Source of the DNA: Paludisphaera mucosa
GTDB lineage: Bacteria > Planctomycetota > Planctomycetia > Isosphaerales > Isosphaeraceae
Assembly (NCBI RefSeq): GCF_029589435.1
Contig: NZ_JARRAG010000001.1
Location: 300,808-364,807 of the forward strand
Length of the DNA stretch: 64,000 nucleotides
Direction of reading: 5' to 3'
This document shows positions 1-10,163 of the stretch, one piece after another (position 1 is the stretch's first letter; each line of letters begins with the position of its first letter). The position numbers and the translations under genes are program-made. Below the pieces are notes generated by a model. That model saw only the letters and a program-made list of their open reading frames with translations. It made no database searches and had not been told where the DNA came from.

Positions 1-153
1 GCCCGGGTCGTCCACGTGGAGGGGAGCCGGGTCTCGTTCCAACTCGAAGCCCGGGACGAGTCGGAGGTGATCGCGCGCGGGTTCCACCGCCTGCACGTCA
101 TCGACGCGGGGCGGCTGGCCCGGCGGGTGGACTCGAAGCGACGCCGATCCTGA
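1..153 (+). CDS. C-terminal end of a thioesterase (FlK/hot-dog-like), partial
   Basis: Frame 1 is open from the window edge to TGA at 151-153 and gives the last 50 residues of a protein. The visible motif VEGSRVSFQLEARDE, followed by VIARGFHRLHVID, is the pattern I associate with the last strands of fluoroacetyl-CoA-thioesterase-like hot-dog proteins (usually about 130 residues), which hydrolyse acyl-CoA thioesters. The catalytic residues lie upstream of the window, so function rests on the C-terminal strands only. An IS4-type relic follows directly after the stop codon. Confidence 0.6.
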   Translation, partial: ARVVHVEGSRVSFQLEARDESEVIARGFHRLHVIDAGRLARRVDSKRRRS

Positions 154-769
154 GATCGGGTAGCATCCTCGGTAGCAGTCTGGCGACGGACGTCCTGCTG
201 GGCGACCGCCTGACGTCGGACTGGGTGGGCACGCACCCACGGAAGCGGCGCGGGGTCGACACCGTCAGCCGCCTGTCGACGCGCCGCCGCGCCGACTTCC
301 GCAAGGGCGTCCGGTTGGGCAAGGATGACCACCTCGCGCGACGGAAGAAGCCGACGTCGATCCGGCCGGTGGATCCAAAGAACTGCAAAGCGCCGCCCGA
401 CTCGTGATCGTGGTCGCGACGACCCTGCCGGACCCCGGGCAGGCGAGCGAGGAGGGACTGGCCTCGCTCTATCGGGCCAGGTGGAACAGAGCTCGATCTG
501 AGGTCGATCAAGGTCGTGCTACAGATGGACCGGCTCAGGATCCTGGAGGCGTTCCGGCCGGTGATCGCCGGCCGGGCCGACCTAGGCGCGGGGTGCCTGG
601 CGGCGTTGCACGAGCAACTCCTCCGGGCGATCGGCGTGTACCGGGTGCCGACCGGCCCGACCGGTTCGAGCCCCGGATGACCAAGCAGGGGCCCAAGGGA
701 TATGGAGACCTGAAGGGGCCGCGGAAAGAGATCAAACTCCAGATGCTCGAACGAGCTCGCCAGATCTAA
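154..769 (+). pseudogene. Degenerate IS4-family transposase relic
   Basis: Pieces of an IS4-type DDE transposase appear in several frames: RRADFRKGVRLGKDDHLA near 285-345, LASLYRARWN near 455-485, then ELDLRSIKVVLQMD in a shifted frame (about 486-530), and the tail EPRMTKQGPKGYGDLKGPRKEIK near 670-740. The Y-x2-R-x3-E-x6-K signature typical of IS4 transposases survives only if a frameshift near 487 is allowed. The N-terminal DDE part is missing. It is an inactive fragment abutting the thioesterase gene; no terminal repeats were recognised. Confidence 0.75.
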
Positions 770-1052
770 GTGTCATTCGTCGGTCACATCGAAACGAGAC
801 ATCCGCCGAGGGCGATCGTCCCTTTAGGGAGCGTCATCCAGCGGAGCCGAGACGGCATCATCCCGATCGGGGGGTGGATCCGCGCGAGGCCGGCGTCGCG
901 ATCGAGCCATGATCGGTTCGATCGTCTTTCACGAGGGGGCGGTCCTGGCGTGGGGCGATCGACATGTGTAGGATGGCCCGTGTCGCAGGGCCGTCGGGCG
1001 GGCGGATCGGGGTCGGAAAGCGTCGCGACCGGATCGCGAAGGAGGGGGCGGG

Positions 1053-1742
<690 letters not shown>

Positions 1743-3302
1743 ATGGAGGATCGCGGCTTGCACTGGATCGACCTGCTCCGACTGCCCCTGGCCTCGCTCG
1801 GCCATCAAAAGTTGCGCACCTGCCTGACGACCATGGGGGTCGTCTTCGGCGCGTTCGTGCTCGCCGCCAGCCTGTCGATCGACGAGGGCGTCCAGCGCAC
1901 GATCGAGCGCGAGTCGAGCAAGGGGGACGTCGCGCGGAAGGTGACGGTCTATCCCGGGTGGCGGTCGCCGGAGAACGAGAAGGCGGACGAAGTGAAGGTC
2001 GACGGGCGGATGGCCGCCGATCGCCGCGAGCGTATCCGGAAGGTCCTTGCGGATCGCGCCCGACGGGGCGATTCGCCCCGTTGGCAGGTCGCCCTGGGCC
2101 CGGATCGACTGGAAACGCTCTCGAAGATCCCTCACGTCCGGCAGATGATCCCGATCGTCGGCGGCGCGGTCGTCGCGACCCTGGGCAACCGGCCCGAAGG
2201 CGCGAGCGTCTCGTCGGGCGCGGGGGAGGACCCCGAGTTCCGCAAGCGGGTCGTCGTCGGTCGGCCGTTCGAGTCGGACGACGAGCGCTCGGTCCTGCTC
2301 TCCGAGATGTTCGCCTACCGGATCGGACTGATCGACGACGAGGATCTCGTCCAGGTCGTCGGCAAGCCCCTGCGTCTCGAAATCCGAGGCCGGGAGGACG
2401 GTCCCAGCTTCGACGTCTCCCTGGCCGACCGGTCGAACGCCGGCGGCGGCCGGGACGAGCAGTCGGCCCTCAGGCAGCTCGCCTGGCAACTCCCGGGATC
2501 GCTCGAAAGCTTCAGCCTGACCGGCGAGGAGATCTCGGCCCTGAAAAAGGCGGTCCGGCCGGAGCCGACGAGGATCGACCCGAGCGTCGTCGTCGACGAT
2601 TTCCGGGTCGTCGGGATCTTCCGCGATTTGACCGACGAGGAGCAGAAGGAAGCCTGGAGCCAGTTTCCGGCCCACTCGGACCTGGTCCTGCCGCGGCGGA
2701 CCGCCGTCGAGCTGGCCTTTCGCGACCCGGGCCGTCGCGAGCAGGGGCTCGACCATGCCGTCCTCTTCGTCGACGACCTGAAGAACGTCAAGCAGGTCGT
2801 CGACGCGGTCGAGGCCATGGGCCTGGGGAGCCGGTCGATCGTCGAGTTTCTCGATCGCGAGCGGCTGACCTATCTGCTCGTATTCGGCGGGATGACCTGC
2901 GTGGCCGGGGTGGCCCTCCTCGTCGCATCCCTCGGCATCGCCAACACGATGCTGATGAGCGTGCTCGAACGGCGCCGCGAGATCGGCGTCATGAAGGCGG
3001 TAGGCGCGGCGAACTGGCAGCTCCAGGCCGTCTTCGTCATCGAGGGGGCCCTGATCGGCCTGACCGGCGGCGTACTCGGCCTGCTCCTGGCCTGGTCGAT
3101 CTCATTCCCGGGCGACGCCTGGGTCCGCTCGATGGTCCATCAGGACATGAAGATCCACCTGACGGGCTCGATCTTCGCCTTCCCCGGCTGGATCGGCGCG
3201 ACGGTCGTCCTCTGCACCGTCGGCGTGACGATCGTCGCGGCGTTCTACCCGGCCCGGCGGGCCGCGAAGGTGGACCCCGTCGCGGCGCTCCGGCATGACT
3301 GA
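1743..3302 (+). CDS. MacB/FtsX-family ABC transporter permease
   Basis: A 519-residue permease partner of the preceding ATPase, starting at ATG 1743 immediately after its stop codon. The first membrane segment (about residues 20-50, GVVFGAFVLAASLSI) is followed by a large soluble MacB-like periplasmic domain, then three C-terminal membrane segments with the FtsX hallmark ERRREIGVMKAVGA (about residues 405-420) and a closing AAFYPARRAAKVDPVAALRHD. MacB-type permeases transmit ATPase motion to the periplasm instead of moving substrate through a channel. No membrane-fusion partner lies beside it. Function in lipoprotein or macrolide/peptide export is inference. Confidence 0.88.
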   Translation: MEDRGLHWIDLLRLPLASLGHQKLRTCLTTMGVVFGAFVLAASLSIDEGVQRTIERESSKGDVARKVTVYPGWRSPENEKADEVKVDGRMAADRRERIRKVLADRARRGDSPRWQVALGPDRLETLSKIPHVRQMIPIVGGAVVATLGNRPEGASVSSGAGEDPEFRKRVVVGRPFESDDERSVLLSEMFAYRIGLIDDEDLVQVVGKPLRLEIRGREDGPSFDVSLADRSNAGGGRDEQSALRQLAWQLPGSLESFSLTGEEISALKKAVRPEPTRIDPSVVVDDFRVVGIFRDLTDEEQKEAWSQFPAHSDLVLPRRTAVELAFRDPGRREQGLDHAVLFVDDLKNVKQVVDAVEAMGLGSRSIVEFLDRERLTYLLVFGGMTCVAGVALLVASLGIANTMLMSVLERRREIGVMKAVGAANWQLQAVFVIEGALIGLTGGVLGLLLAWSISFPGDAWVRSMVHQDMKIHLTGSIFAFPGWIGATVVLCTVGVTIVAAFYPARRAAKVDPVAALRHD

Positions 3303-3320
3303 TCATCGACCCGACCCGGC

Positions 3321-5330
3321 TCAGGGCAGGCGGATCAGGCTGTTGCTGAAGAAGCCGGCCGACTCGGGGTTGCCCGGGTCTTCGCGGAAGGTCTCCCCGT
3401 CGATGAGGAACTTGTACTCGTGCGACCCGGGGCCGAGAACGACCGTCGTCGAGTAGGCCCCTCGGGCGTCGGGCCCGGTCATGGGGCGAGGATGTTCCTT
3501 CCAATCGGTGAACGTGCCGACCAGCGCGACCGACCTCGCCGGCCCGGCGGGGCTGTGGCGGAACGTGACCTCGTACCGGCCATCCCCCAGTCGCTTCGAG
3601 GCGGGCGCGCCGAGGGCGAGGTCCTGGTCCGCGAGGGCGAAGTTGACGTAGCCGACGTGCATCTCGTCCCACGTCTGCTCGCCGAAGGTGACGGCCCGCC
3701 TCGGGTCCGGGTTGTTCGGGTTCTCGGCCGAGTTGTCGAACCGGGCCTCGGTGTGGAGGATCGTCCCCTCGGGCATCGGCAGGGGCCGGTCGAGGACGTA
3801 GAGGTTCTGCCAGTCGAACTCGTACCGGGGGACGTCGAGGACGACCTCGCGGCGGCCGTCGGGATACTCGGCGACGAACCTCATCGACTTGCCCCTCAAG
3901 TGCATGTGCGGCAAGAGCGAGAGGAGCGACGAGGGCCGCGCGAACCGGAAGTCGGCCCGCGAGACGTAGTCGCGCGCACCCGGCGGGATCTGGAGGCGCA
4001 GGTTGAGCGCCATGCCCGACATCAACTCCTTGCGGACCGTCGTCGGGTCGGCGAAGACGAGGCCGATCCGGCTCCGGTCCACTTGCTTGGTCCCCCGAGG
4101 AGTGTAGTGGAGTTGGAGCGCGATCCTCGATCCGGCCGGGACGCGCTTGGCCACGCCGTCGGGCAGCATGCGGGGGGGCATCCCGGGGGCGTAGGCGGCG
4201 AGGAAGTCGCCCCCGGCCTCGTCGATCTTTTCGACGCCGGGCGGCAGGACGAAGACGACGACATGATGGACGACGGCCGTGTTGCCCGGCCGGACCTGCG
4301 AGGCCCGGACCCAGGCGTCTTTCGTGAGCTTCGGGTCGATCTCGACGATCTGATAAGGCATCGAGCCCTCGGCCGGGATCTCGACCTCGCGGGGCATCTC
4401 CAGGACGAGGTCGGGCCGCGGGATCTGCCAACCCTCGACGAACCGGGGGGGCGGCGGGAGGTCGGCCGGATCCCCCTCGGGCGATCCGGCCTCGACCCAG
4501 TCCCGGACGGCCCTCTTCTCGTCGGCCGAGAGCCGGGCGTCGTTGGCGAACTCGCCGTGCTCGGGCGAAGCGTGCCAGGGGGGCATCCGGCCCTCGTCGA
4601 CGACCTCGGCGATCATGCTCGACCAGCCGGCCGCCTGGCGGTAGTCCGTCAAGGAGAACGGGGCGATCTCGCCCTGCCGGTGGCAGGCGACGCAGCGCGA
4701 CTGCAGGATGCGGGAGATCTCTCTCGCGTACGTCGCCTTGCCGTCCTTCGCGGGCTTGGTCGTCCGGCCGATCCTGCAGCCGACCGCGTCCGTCCTCGGC
4801 GTCGCGACCGGCCGCCCGGCCAGGACCGCTTCGAGGGCGTCGACCAGATCGCGCCGGGTGGGCGACGATCGATGGACGCCGATGGCGTACTGGTCGTCGA
4901 TCCGCCCCCTGTAGACGACGGCCCGCGACCCGTCCAGGACGAACACCTCGGGCGTCCGCTCGGCCCCGAGGCGATCGGCGAGGGTGTTGCCGACGTCCTT
5001 GAGGATCGGGAACGGCAGGCCGTGCTCCTCGGCGAACCGGCCGATCGCGACCGGCCCGTCCTGCTGGTTGGCGTCGACGCCGAAGAAGCCGACGCCTCGC
5101 CCCTCGAAATCGCGGGCGGCCGCGGCCAGCCTCGGGGCGTACGCCGCGGCCAGGGGGCACTCGGCCCCGAGGAAGGCCAGGACGACGACCTTCCGGTCGC
5201 GGGCCTCGTCGAGCGTATGCCAGGCTCCCCGGTGGTCCTGGAGCCGGAAGGCGACGGGCGACTCCGCCGGATCTCCCGCCCCGGTCAGGCCGACCAGCGC
5301 CACGACCCCGAACAATCCGGCGACGCCCAT
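3321..5330 (-). CDS. Secreted redoxin / cytochrome c / copper-monooxygenase-like fusion protein
   Basis: A 669-residue multidomain secreted protein. After a signal-like N-terminus comes a thioredoxin-fold redoxin domain (about 25-170) with one conserved Cys (GAECPL, Cys58). A c-type haem site follows (CVACH, Cys213/Cys216/His217) with a downstream MPPW candidate Met ligand. Next is a region like copper type II ascorbate-dependent monooxygenases (VVHHVVVF at 353-360, then HMHLRGKSM). The C-terminus (about 580-669) resembles a CBM48/AMPK glycogen-binding domain (GTFTDWKEHP, HEYKFLIDG). Start ATG 5330 was chosen for the signal peptide and a GGAGGG site eight bases upstream; the frame stays open further upstream without coding character. 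It is convergent with the ABC permease. Substrate unknown; periplasmic redox enzyme is inferred. Confidence 0.85.
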   Translation of the reverse strand: MGVAGLFGVVALVGLTGAGDPAESPVAFRLQDHRGAWHTLDEARDRKVVVLAFLGAECPLAAAYAPRLAAAARDFEGRGVGFFGVDANQQDGPVAIGRFAEEHGLPFPILKDVGNTLADRLGAERTPEVFVLDGSRAVVYRGRIDDQYAIGVHRSSPTRRDLVDALEAVLAGRPVATPRTDAVGCRIGRTTKPAKDGKATYAREISRILQSRCVACHRQGEIAPFSLTDYRQAAGWSSMIAEVVDEGRMPPWHASPEHGEFANDARLSADEKRAVRDWVEAGSPEGDPADLPPPPRFVEGWQIPRPDLVLEMPREVEIPAEGSMPYQIVEIDPKLTKDAWVRASQVRPGNTAVVHHVVVFVLPPGVEKIDEAGGDFLAAYAPGMPPRMLPDGVAKRVPAGSRIALQLHYTPRGTKQVDRSRIGLVFADPTTVRKELMSGMALNLRLQIPPGARDYVSRADFRFARPSSLLSLLPHMHLRGKSMRFVAEYPDGRREVVLDVPRYEFDWQNLYVLDRPLPMPEGTILHTEARFDNSAENPNNPDPRRAVTFGEQTWDEMHVGYVNFALADQDLALGAPASKRLGDGRYEVTFRHSPAGPARSVALVGTFTDWKEHPRPMTGPDARGAYSTTVVLGPGSHEYKFLIDGETFREDPGNPESAGFFSNSLIRLP

Positions 5331-5501
5331 CGTCCGGCCCTCCAATTTCAAGACCCGATGCCCGAATCCCGGATCGAAAATACCACAGTTGTCCGAGAGA
5401 TTCCACGAACCGGGTCCGGATGAGGTCATGCCGACGTCGACCGGGGCCTTCGGCGCTTTCGTCGACCAGTCGCCGACGCCCTTTACGCAGGTCGTCCGCG
5501 G

Positions 5502-5882
5502 TGTAACGGCCGCCGAGAAAACGTGGCGCGGGCCGGCGGCCGACGGTCGGACAGAAAACGTGGCGCCCATGGCCTCACTCACGGCCTCGGGACCAGGATG
5601 GGGGTCTCGCTGACCCCATCGAGGTCCCACCGCCGTGAGGTTTATGGGTGTACACCGACCTGGAGAACTGGGCCGAGATCCGCCGCCGCGTCCTCGTCGA
5701 CGGCCTCAGCGAGCGCGCCGCCTGCCGTGGGTATGAGATCCGCTGGGACACGCTCCAGAAGATCCTCGCCCACCCCGAGCCGCCCGGCTGCCGCCGCGAG
5801 GCGCCACGCCCCAGGCCCAAGCTCGAGGCGTTCCTGCCCGTCATCCTCCAGATCCTCGAGGACGACAAGAAGGCCCCTCGGC
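5502..5882 (+). mobile_element. Left end of an IS21-family element, truncated
   Basis: A TG-starting terminus (TGTAACGGCC from 5502) is followed by two copies of AGAAAACGTGGCGC at 5516-5529 and 5553-5566. Such multiple short terminal repeats are characteristic of IS21-family ends, where they bind the transposase. They precede an istA-like gene start. Similarity to IstA stops at about 5880, exactly where the reverse-strand cytochrome coding sequence begins, so the element has lost its right part including istB. Confidence 0.7.
5648..5882 (+). pseudogene. istA 5' fragment (IS21-family transposase), truncated
   Basis: A GTG start at 5648 opens about 78 codons reading VYTDLENWAEIRRRVL and then GLSERAACRGYEI, an N-terminal helix-turn-helix of IstA transposases, followed by LQKILAHPEPPGCRR and FLPVILQILEDDKKAPR. 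IstA proteins are normally about 400-500 residues; here similarity ends after KAPR and the frame continues into unrelated sequence. The catalytic DDE domain is absent, so this is an inactive fragment. The junction also marks the loss of the 3' end of the neighbouring cytochrome gene. Confidence 0.75.
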
Positions 5883-6518
5883 GTCCTCCTCGTCGGCGCC
5901 AGGACGCGGGCGAGGGGGCGTCGCGCGGGCGTGCTTGCGCGGCAGGTAGAGCTTGCCGAGGTCCGCGATGACCTCGGTCGCCTTCTCCTTCGCGGGATAC
6001 GGGAGCCGAGTCTCGCCGAATTCCAGGGGGTGGTCCTTGTCCAGCTTGTACGGGTCCCAGGCCACGTAGGGGATGCGGGTGGTGTGGCCGTCGCGGGCGT
6101 CGGCGCCGAAGCGGTAGTGGCACGAGGCGCAGGCGGTGCCGACGTACCGGCCGCCCTCGCGGCGGAAGTCGCTGCCGGCCGGCATCTCCCCGAAGAAGGC
6201 CTTGCCGAGGGCCTCGGCGGCCTCCACGTCGGCGATGAACTCGGCGAGGTCGGGCCTGCGGAGGGCCTTGCCGCCCGGGAGCTTGCGCGCCGGGTCGGGC
6301 TCCGCGACCGTCGTCACGTAGGGGTTCTGGAGCTTCCTGGGATCCCAGTCGTCGAGCAGGTCCTGCACGCGGCGCAGCAGCGCCGCGTCCTCGTGGCCGA
6401 CGAGGTGGACGGCCGACGGGGGCGGTTCCGAGCGGACGTCGTCGGCCGCCCGGGCCGGGGCGGCGGGCAGGGCGAGCGCGATCCCGGCGAAGATCGTTCG
6501 GAGACGGGAAGCGACCAT
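5883..6518 (-). pseudogene. Secreted c-type cytochrome, 3' end lost at the IS21 junction
   Basis: The reverse-strand frame starts at ATG 6518 with a signal peptide (residues about 1-25, ending APARAAD). It carries one haem site, CASCHYRF, and conserved-looking LEFGETRLPYPAKEKATEVIADLGKLYLPRKH near its C-terminus. Coding character stops at about 5883 where IS21 sequence begins; the frame then runs to a chance stop at 5841. Probable role: periplasmic electron transfer with the neighbouring SCO1 and multicopper-oxidase genes, all on the same strand. The truncation could have removed only a short tail, so residual function is not excluded. Confidence 0.65.
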
Positions 6519-6568
6519 GAGTTGGGTCCCTGCGACGTTCGGCCGATCGCCGAGGCGCGGTTGGGGGA

Positions 6569-7195
6569 TCAGGCCCGAATGCCGTAGCGTTGCTCGAAGG
6601 TGAAGCCGGACACGCGGCGGATCGTCTCGATCAGGAGCGCCGGGCGGAGCGAGGCCGGCAGGGCCGACCACCGGTCGCTCGTCGAGTTGCCGAACAGGAG
6701 CAGCTCGCCGTGCTGGGTCACGTCGGCGTCGATGCGGGGGTCCAGGTCGTAGAAGCCCAGGCTCCGCCGCAGCCGCTCGACGCTGGCCGGGCGCCCGGTG
6801 ACGAACTGCCAGTCGCACAGCTCGGGCCGCCGCCGGCCGGCGCCGTAGATCGTCGCGCATCTCTGCAGCGCCGCCGGCGAGTCGTCGCGGGGCTCCAGCG
6901 TGATGGACACGATCGTCAGGCGTTCGCCGAAGACCGGGCCCAGCGCCTCCCGCAGCCCGCGGAGCGCGGCACTGGCGCCGGGGCACGTCCCCTTGCAGAC
7001 CGTGAACATCATGTTGACGATCAGCGCCCGGCCGTCGAGGAACGCTTCGCGGAACCGCAGGCGTTCGCCGAAGTGGTTCACCAGCGGCGCGTCCTCGAAC
7101 CCGTCGAACCGCCGCCCCTCGCGGGGGGCGGGCGGGCCGTCGCCGAGCGTCGCCAGGTATCCTGCCAGTCTCGCGATTATGGGGCCTGCCTCTGA
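6569..7195 (-). CDS. SCO1/SenC-family copper chaperone-like protein, start unclear
   Basis: The frame ending at 6569 encodes a complete-looking SCO domain: LVNHFGERLRFREAFLDGRALIVNMMF, then the copper-binding pair CKGTC, ITLEPRDD, and the downstream His in DVTQHGELLLF. SCO proteins are membrane-anchored or periplasmic thioredoxin-fold factors that deliver copper to oxidases. No ATG or GTG with a ribosome site was found before the domain; the open frame extends upstream into the multicopper-oxidase tail, overlapping it in another frame. The N-terminus may therefore be damaged, in line with the decay of both neighbours. The end coordinate 7195 is where domain-like sequence begins, not a proven start. 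Confidence 0.6.
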   Translation of the reverse strand, partial: SEAGPIIARLAGYLATLGDGPPAPREGRRFDGFEDAPLVNHFGERLRFREAFLDGRALIVNMMFTVCKGTCPGASAALRGLREALGPVFGERLTIVSITLEPRDDSPAALQRCATIYGAGRRRPELCDWQFVTGRPASVERLRRSLGFYDLDPRIDADVTQHGELLLFGNSTSDRWSALPASLRPALLIETIRRVSGFTFEQRYGIRA

Positions 7196-9703
7196 CGCGA
7201 TGGGGGGATCGGTGGACGGGCCGGCGTCAGCGGGGCTTCGCGGGCTCGCGGGGCCGGGGCGGGATCTGGTCGTCCCCGGCGTCGCGGACGGGCGTCCTGG
7301 GGACGGCGGCGTACTCCCGTGGCAATTCGCCGACCCTTCACCTCCCCGGGCGGGTGATACGTCACGTCCCGGCCCTGCGTCCGCGCGTCGGGGGCGACGT
7401 TGGCGGACCGGCGGGGCCATTCGTGGGTCGGGTCGTCGGGCCGGGGCACGGGCTCGAAGTTGTTCATCATGCGCATGTCCTCGTGCTCCAGGTTGTGGCA
7501 GTGGAACACGAACGGGCCGTTCCAGGTGCGGAAACGCATGCGTATGCGGGCCACCGTGTTCGGCCCGAGGATCTGCGTATCGTGCAGCCCGAACTGGTCG
7601 AACTCGTCCATATGGCCGAGCACCTGCACGAGGTTCGCCAGCCGCGGGGGAGCAGGGGGGGCCTGCAAGTCCACAATCGCGTCGGCGGCGAAATCCTTCA
7701 CGTAGCCGACGATCTGATGGCTCTCCAGGTGGATGTGGATCGGGTGCCACCAGCCGCCCCCGCCGTTGCGCAGGACCCATTCCTCGGCCGTTCCCAGGGT
7801 GGGCGTCGCGTTGGCGATCGTGGGGTCGTAGAAGCGGCCGTTGATCTGCCATGCCCCCTTGCCGCGATGGAAGAAGAACTCGCGGACGGCCTGGATCTCG
7901 TCGTCGTGGATCGGCTCGTGGCGGTTCAGGACCGTCCCGTGCTCGACGGTCGCGTCGTCCTTCGCCAAGATGGGCGGGCCCTGTACGACGATCTTCATCA
8001 GGCCGATGGGCCGGGCCAGCTCAGCGACCTGCGAGGCGGGAACCTTGCCGTCCGGCGTGGCCACGGTGTCGAAAGGCAGCGGCGGCACGCGGGGGTCGCC
8101 GCCGTCGTCCAGCTTGATCTTCGGCCCCCGGCCGTCGGCCTGGGGCATCGTGTTGACCAGATAGAAGACGGCCTCCTCGCCCGGCTTCAGGTCGGGCGCC
8201 AGCTTCTGGAAGTCGACGGCGACGTCGGCCCGGTTGGCCATCGCGATCAGGAGGCTCTTGCGCTCGGCCGCTCGGTTCCAGAGCCACGAGTCCTTACCGA
8301 TCCGCAGGAACGGCTTGGCCATCTCGTCATACGACTTCGGCCGGCGGGCGGCCCCCTCGGCGTCGGCGGCGTCCGCCGCGCCGCCCCCTGCCCGAAGCCG
8401 GAAGAAGTCGACCTCGGACAGGATGCGCAGGCGCTAGATCCGCGCGTTCGATCCGTCCAGGAAGCGGAATCGGTATTTCCGGTTCCAGACGTTCAAATAG
8501 GGACACGCCACGCCGTTGAGGAAAAGCGTGTCGCCCAGGTAGCCGTTGTGCCCGACGGCGTCGAAGGAAATCTGTCCGGTCGCCGGGTCGATCACCTTGT
8601 CCTGGAGGACGATTGGGATGTCGTACGGATTGCGATGATGCAAGCCGGGGTGGTCGAGGTGGTCGAGCGTCGAGTCGTGGACGACGCAAGGACGCTCGGG
8701 ATCCTTGCACGAATCCGGGCCGAGGCCGGGCAGGACCCTGTCATAAATCAGCCTCAATTCCGGCTCGCCGAAGCAGGGGGCCAGCCCCGCGAGGCCCTTG
8801 GATACGTTATAGCCGGTGCGGTCCATGCCGCGGTCGTGGTACCACATCGTCGACTGGCTCTCGCCGACGTCGGGGATGTAACAGGCCTTCGTCGTCTTGA
8901 CCGGCACGTCGTTGCCGGTGTGCACCGTGCCGTCTGCACCGGCGGCCAGGCCGGCGTCCTTGTCGACCTTCATCTGCGGCAGGATGTTCGGGTAGAAGTA
9001 GTCACGCGACTTTCCCTGGAGGACGTAGGACGACGGGAAGCCGTCGCTGTGCGACGGGCTGTGCGCCCCGTGAAGGCGGACGGAGACCTCCGTCTCCAGG
9101 TGGTTCTGGAAGCGGACGATCACGGGCTGGCCGAGCCTCATCTTGAGCGTCGGGCCGGGCATCATCCCCGCGTAGCCGTATACCCTCGCCTCGAACGCGC
9201 CGGGGATCAGCGGGACCTTCCCCTCGACGATAGGGATTATAGCATTTGATCGGCAGGCCGCCCCAGTTCGCGATCGCCTCGCCGCCGTCGTGCGCCGAGC
9301 CCGAGCCGAAGGCCGCGACTTTCGCGTCCCGGGCCTCCTTTCCCCGTCTTCTGGGAGCTGCACCCGAACTCGCTCCAGTGCTCGGGGCCTCGACCCACTC
9401 GCGGGCCACGCCGTCAAAGACGTCGCCGATCGGCACCGGGTCGTCCGGCCCGAAGGGGGCTGCGCCGGGCTCCGTCAATTCCTGGTACGACCCGACCGCC
9501 ACGGGCCGGGGGACCAGCGGGCGCGCCAGCGGCCTGCGGAAGGCCCAGGGCGGCAATACGTCCTGCTTGGCCTTGTCGAACCGGGCGGTCGGATCGTCGT
9601 AGGGGCCGACCCCTGCCGGCGCTGGGGCGGCCTCCTGGGCCGCGGCCGTGCCGGCCGCCAGCGACGCGGTCGCCGCCTTCAGCAAGTCTCTGCGGTTGAT
9701 CAT
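7177..9703 (-). pseudogene. Multicopper oxidase, broken by a nonsense codon and frameshifts
   Basis: The gene starts at ATG 9703 with a twin-arginine-like signal (NRRDLLKAATASLAAG). The cupredoxin domains continue through GYAGMMPGPTLKMRLG and RLHGAHSPSHSDG to the copper sites HPIHIHLESHQIV (near 7700-7740) and HCHNLEHEDMRMM (near 7465-7505), as in CotA/bilirubin-oxidase-type enzymes. An in-frame TAG at 8434-8436 interrupts the motif NARI*RLRIL, where a Tyr codon would be expected. Frameshifts lie near 9240 (between LPIKCY and IPIVEGKVPLIPG) and probably twice between about 9300 and 9400. The copper-ligand regions are still intact, so inactivation looks recent. It lies upstream of SCO1 and cytochrome genes in one orientation. 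Confidence 0.85.
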
Positions 9704-9795
9704 GGTGGAACCATCAGGGTGGCGTAACGGGAGGTCCGATCGCTCGGGCGGCCGCCGGGCGACTCGAACGCTCGCATCAACGGAACACGGCATTC

Positions 9796-9878
9796 GTACG
9801 TTATTAAGTTAAATGGTCCGTCTAAGATCTGGTAATTAAGACTAATAAGCTATTAAATTAACACTTTGAAATTAAGGA
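9796..9878. promoter_or_regulatory. AT-rich island in the gap 9704-10163
   Basis: The 460-base gap between the divergent multicopper-oxidase pseudogene and the secreted-protein gene at 10164 contains about 80 bases that are mostly A and T, with recurring TTATTAAGTTAA, TTAAATTAAC and GGTAATTAAG stretches. This contrasts sharply with the very GC-rich surroundings and is the natural place for divergent promoters. No exact -35/-10 pair can be assigned. Nothing else recognisable was found in 9879-10163. Confidence 0.4.
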
Positions 9879-10163
9879 AGGCTCGGCCATGTTGCCGGCA
9901 GGGCCCACCGCACTCGGCGGTCGCACGCAGATCCCCATCGTCCGCGGCTCAAGCGCCCGGCCGGGGACCGGGACGTCCTCCGGCGGCGTGCATCGCCCCG
10001 GCAGGCCCCCGTGCGCCGCTGAAGAACGCACGCGGATGACTCGCACGCCGTCTCGGCGCGGACCTCCAACGGATCAAGCATTCCGGTTCTTTCTTGACTT
10101 CCTCCGCCCATGATTGAAACTTGGTTATCTGGGGTGGATAGATCGACTCATTCGAGGTGCATC

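Noticed and set aside
8013-8330. The downstream half of the multicopper oxidase as an independent gene from an internal ATG
   Set aside because: The frame is continuous with the upstream half across the TAG, the ATG near 8322 has no clear ribosome site, and it would lack the first cupredoxin domains.
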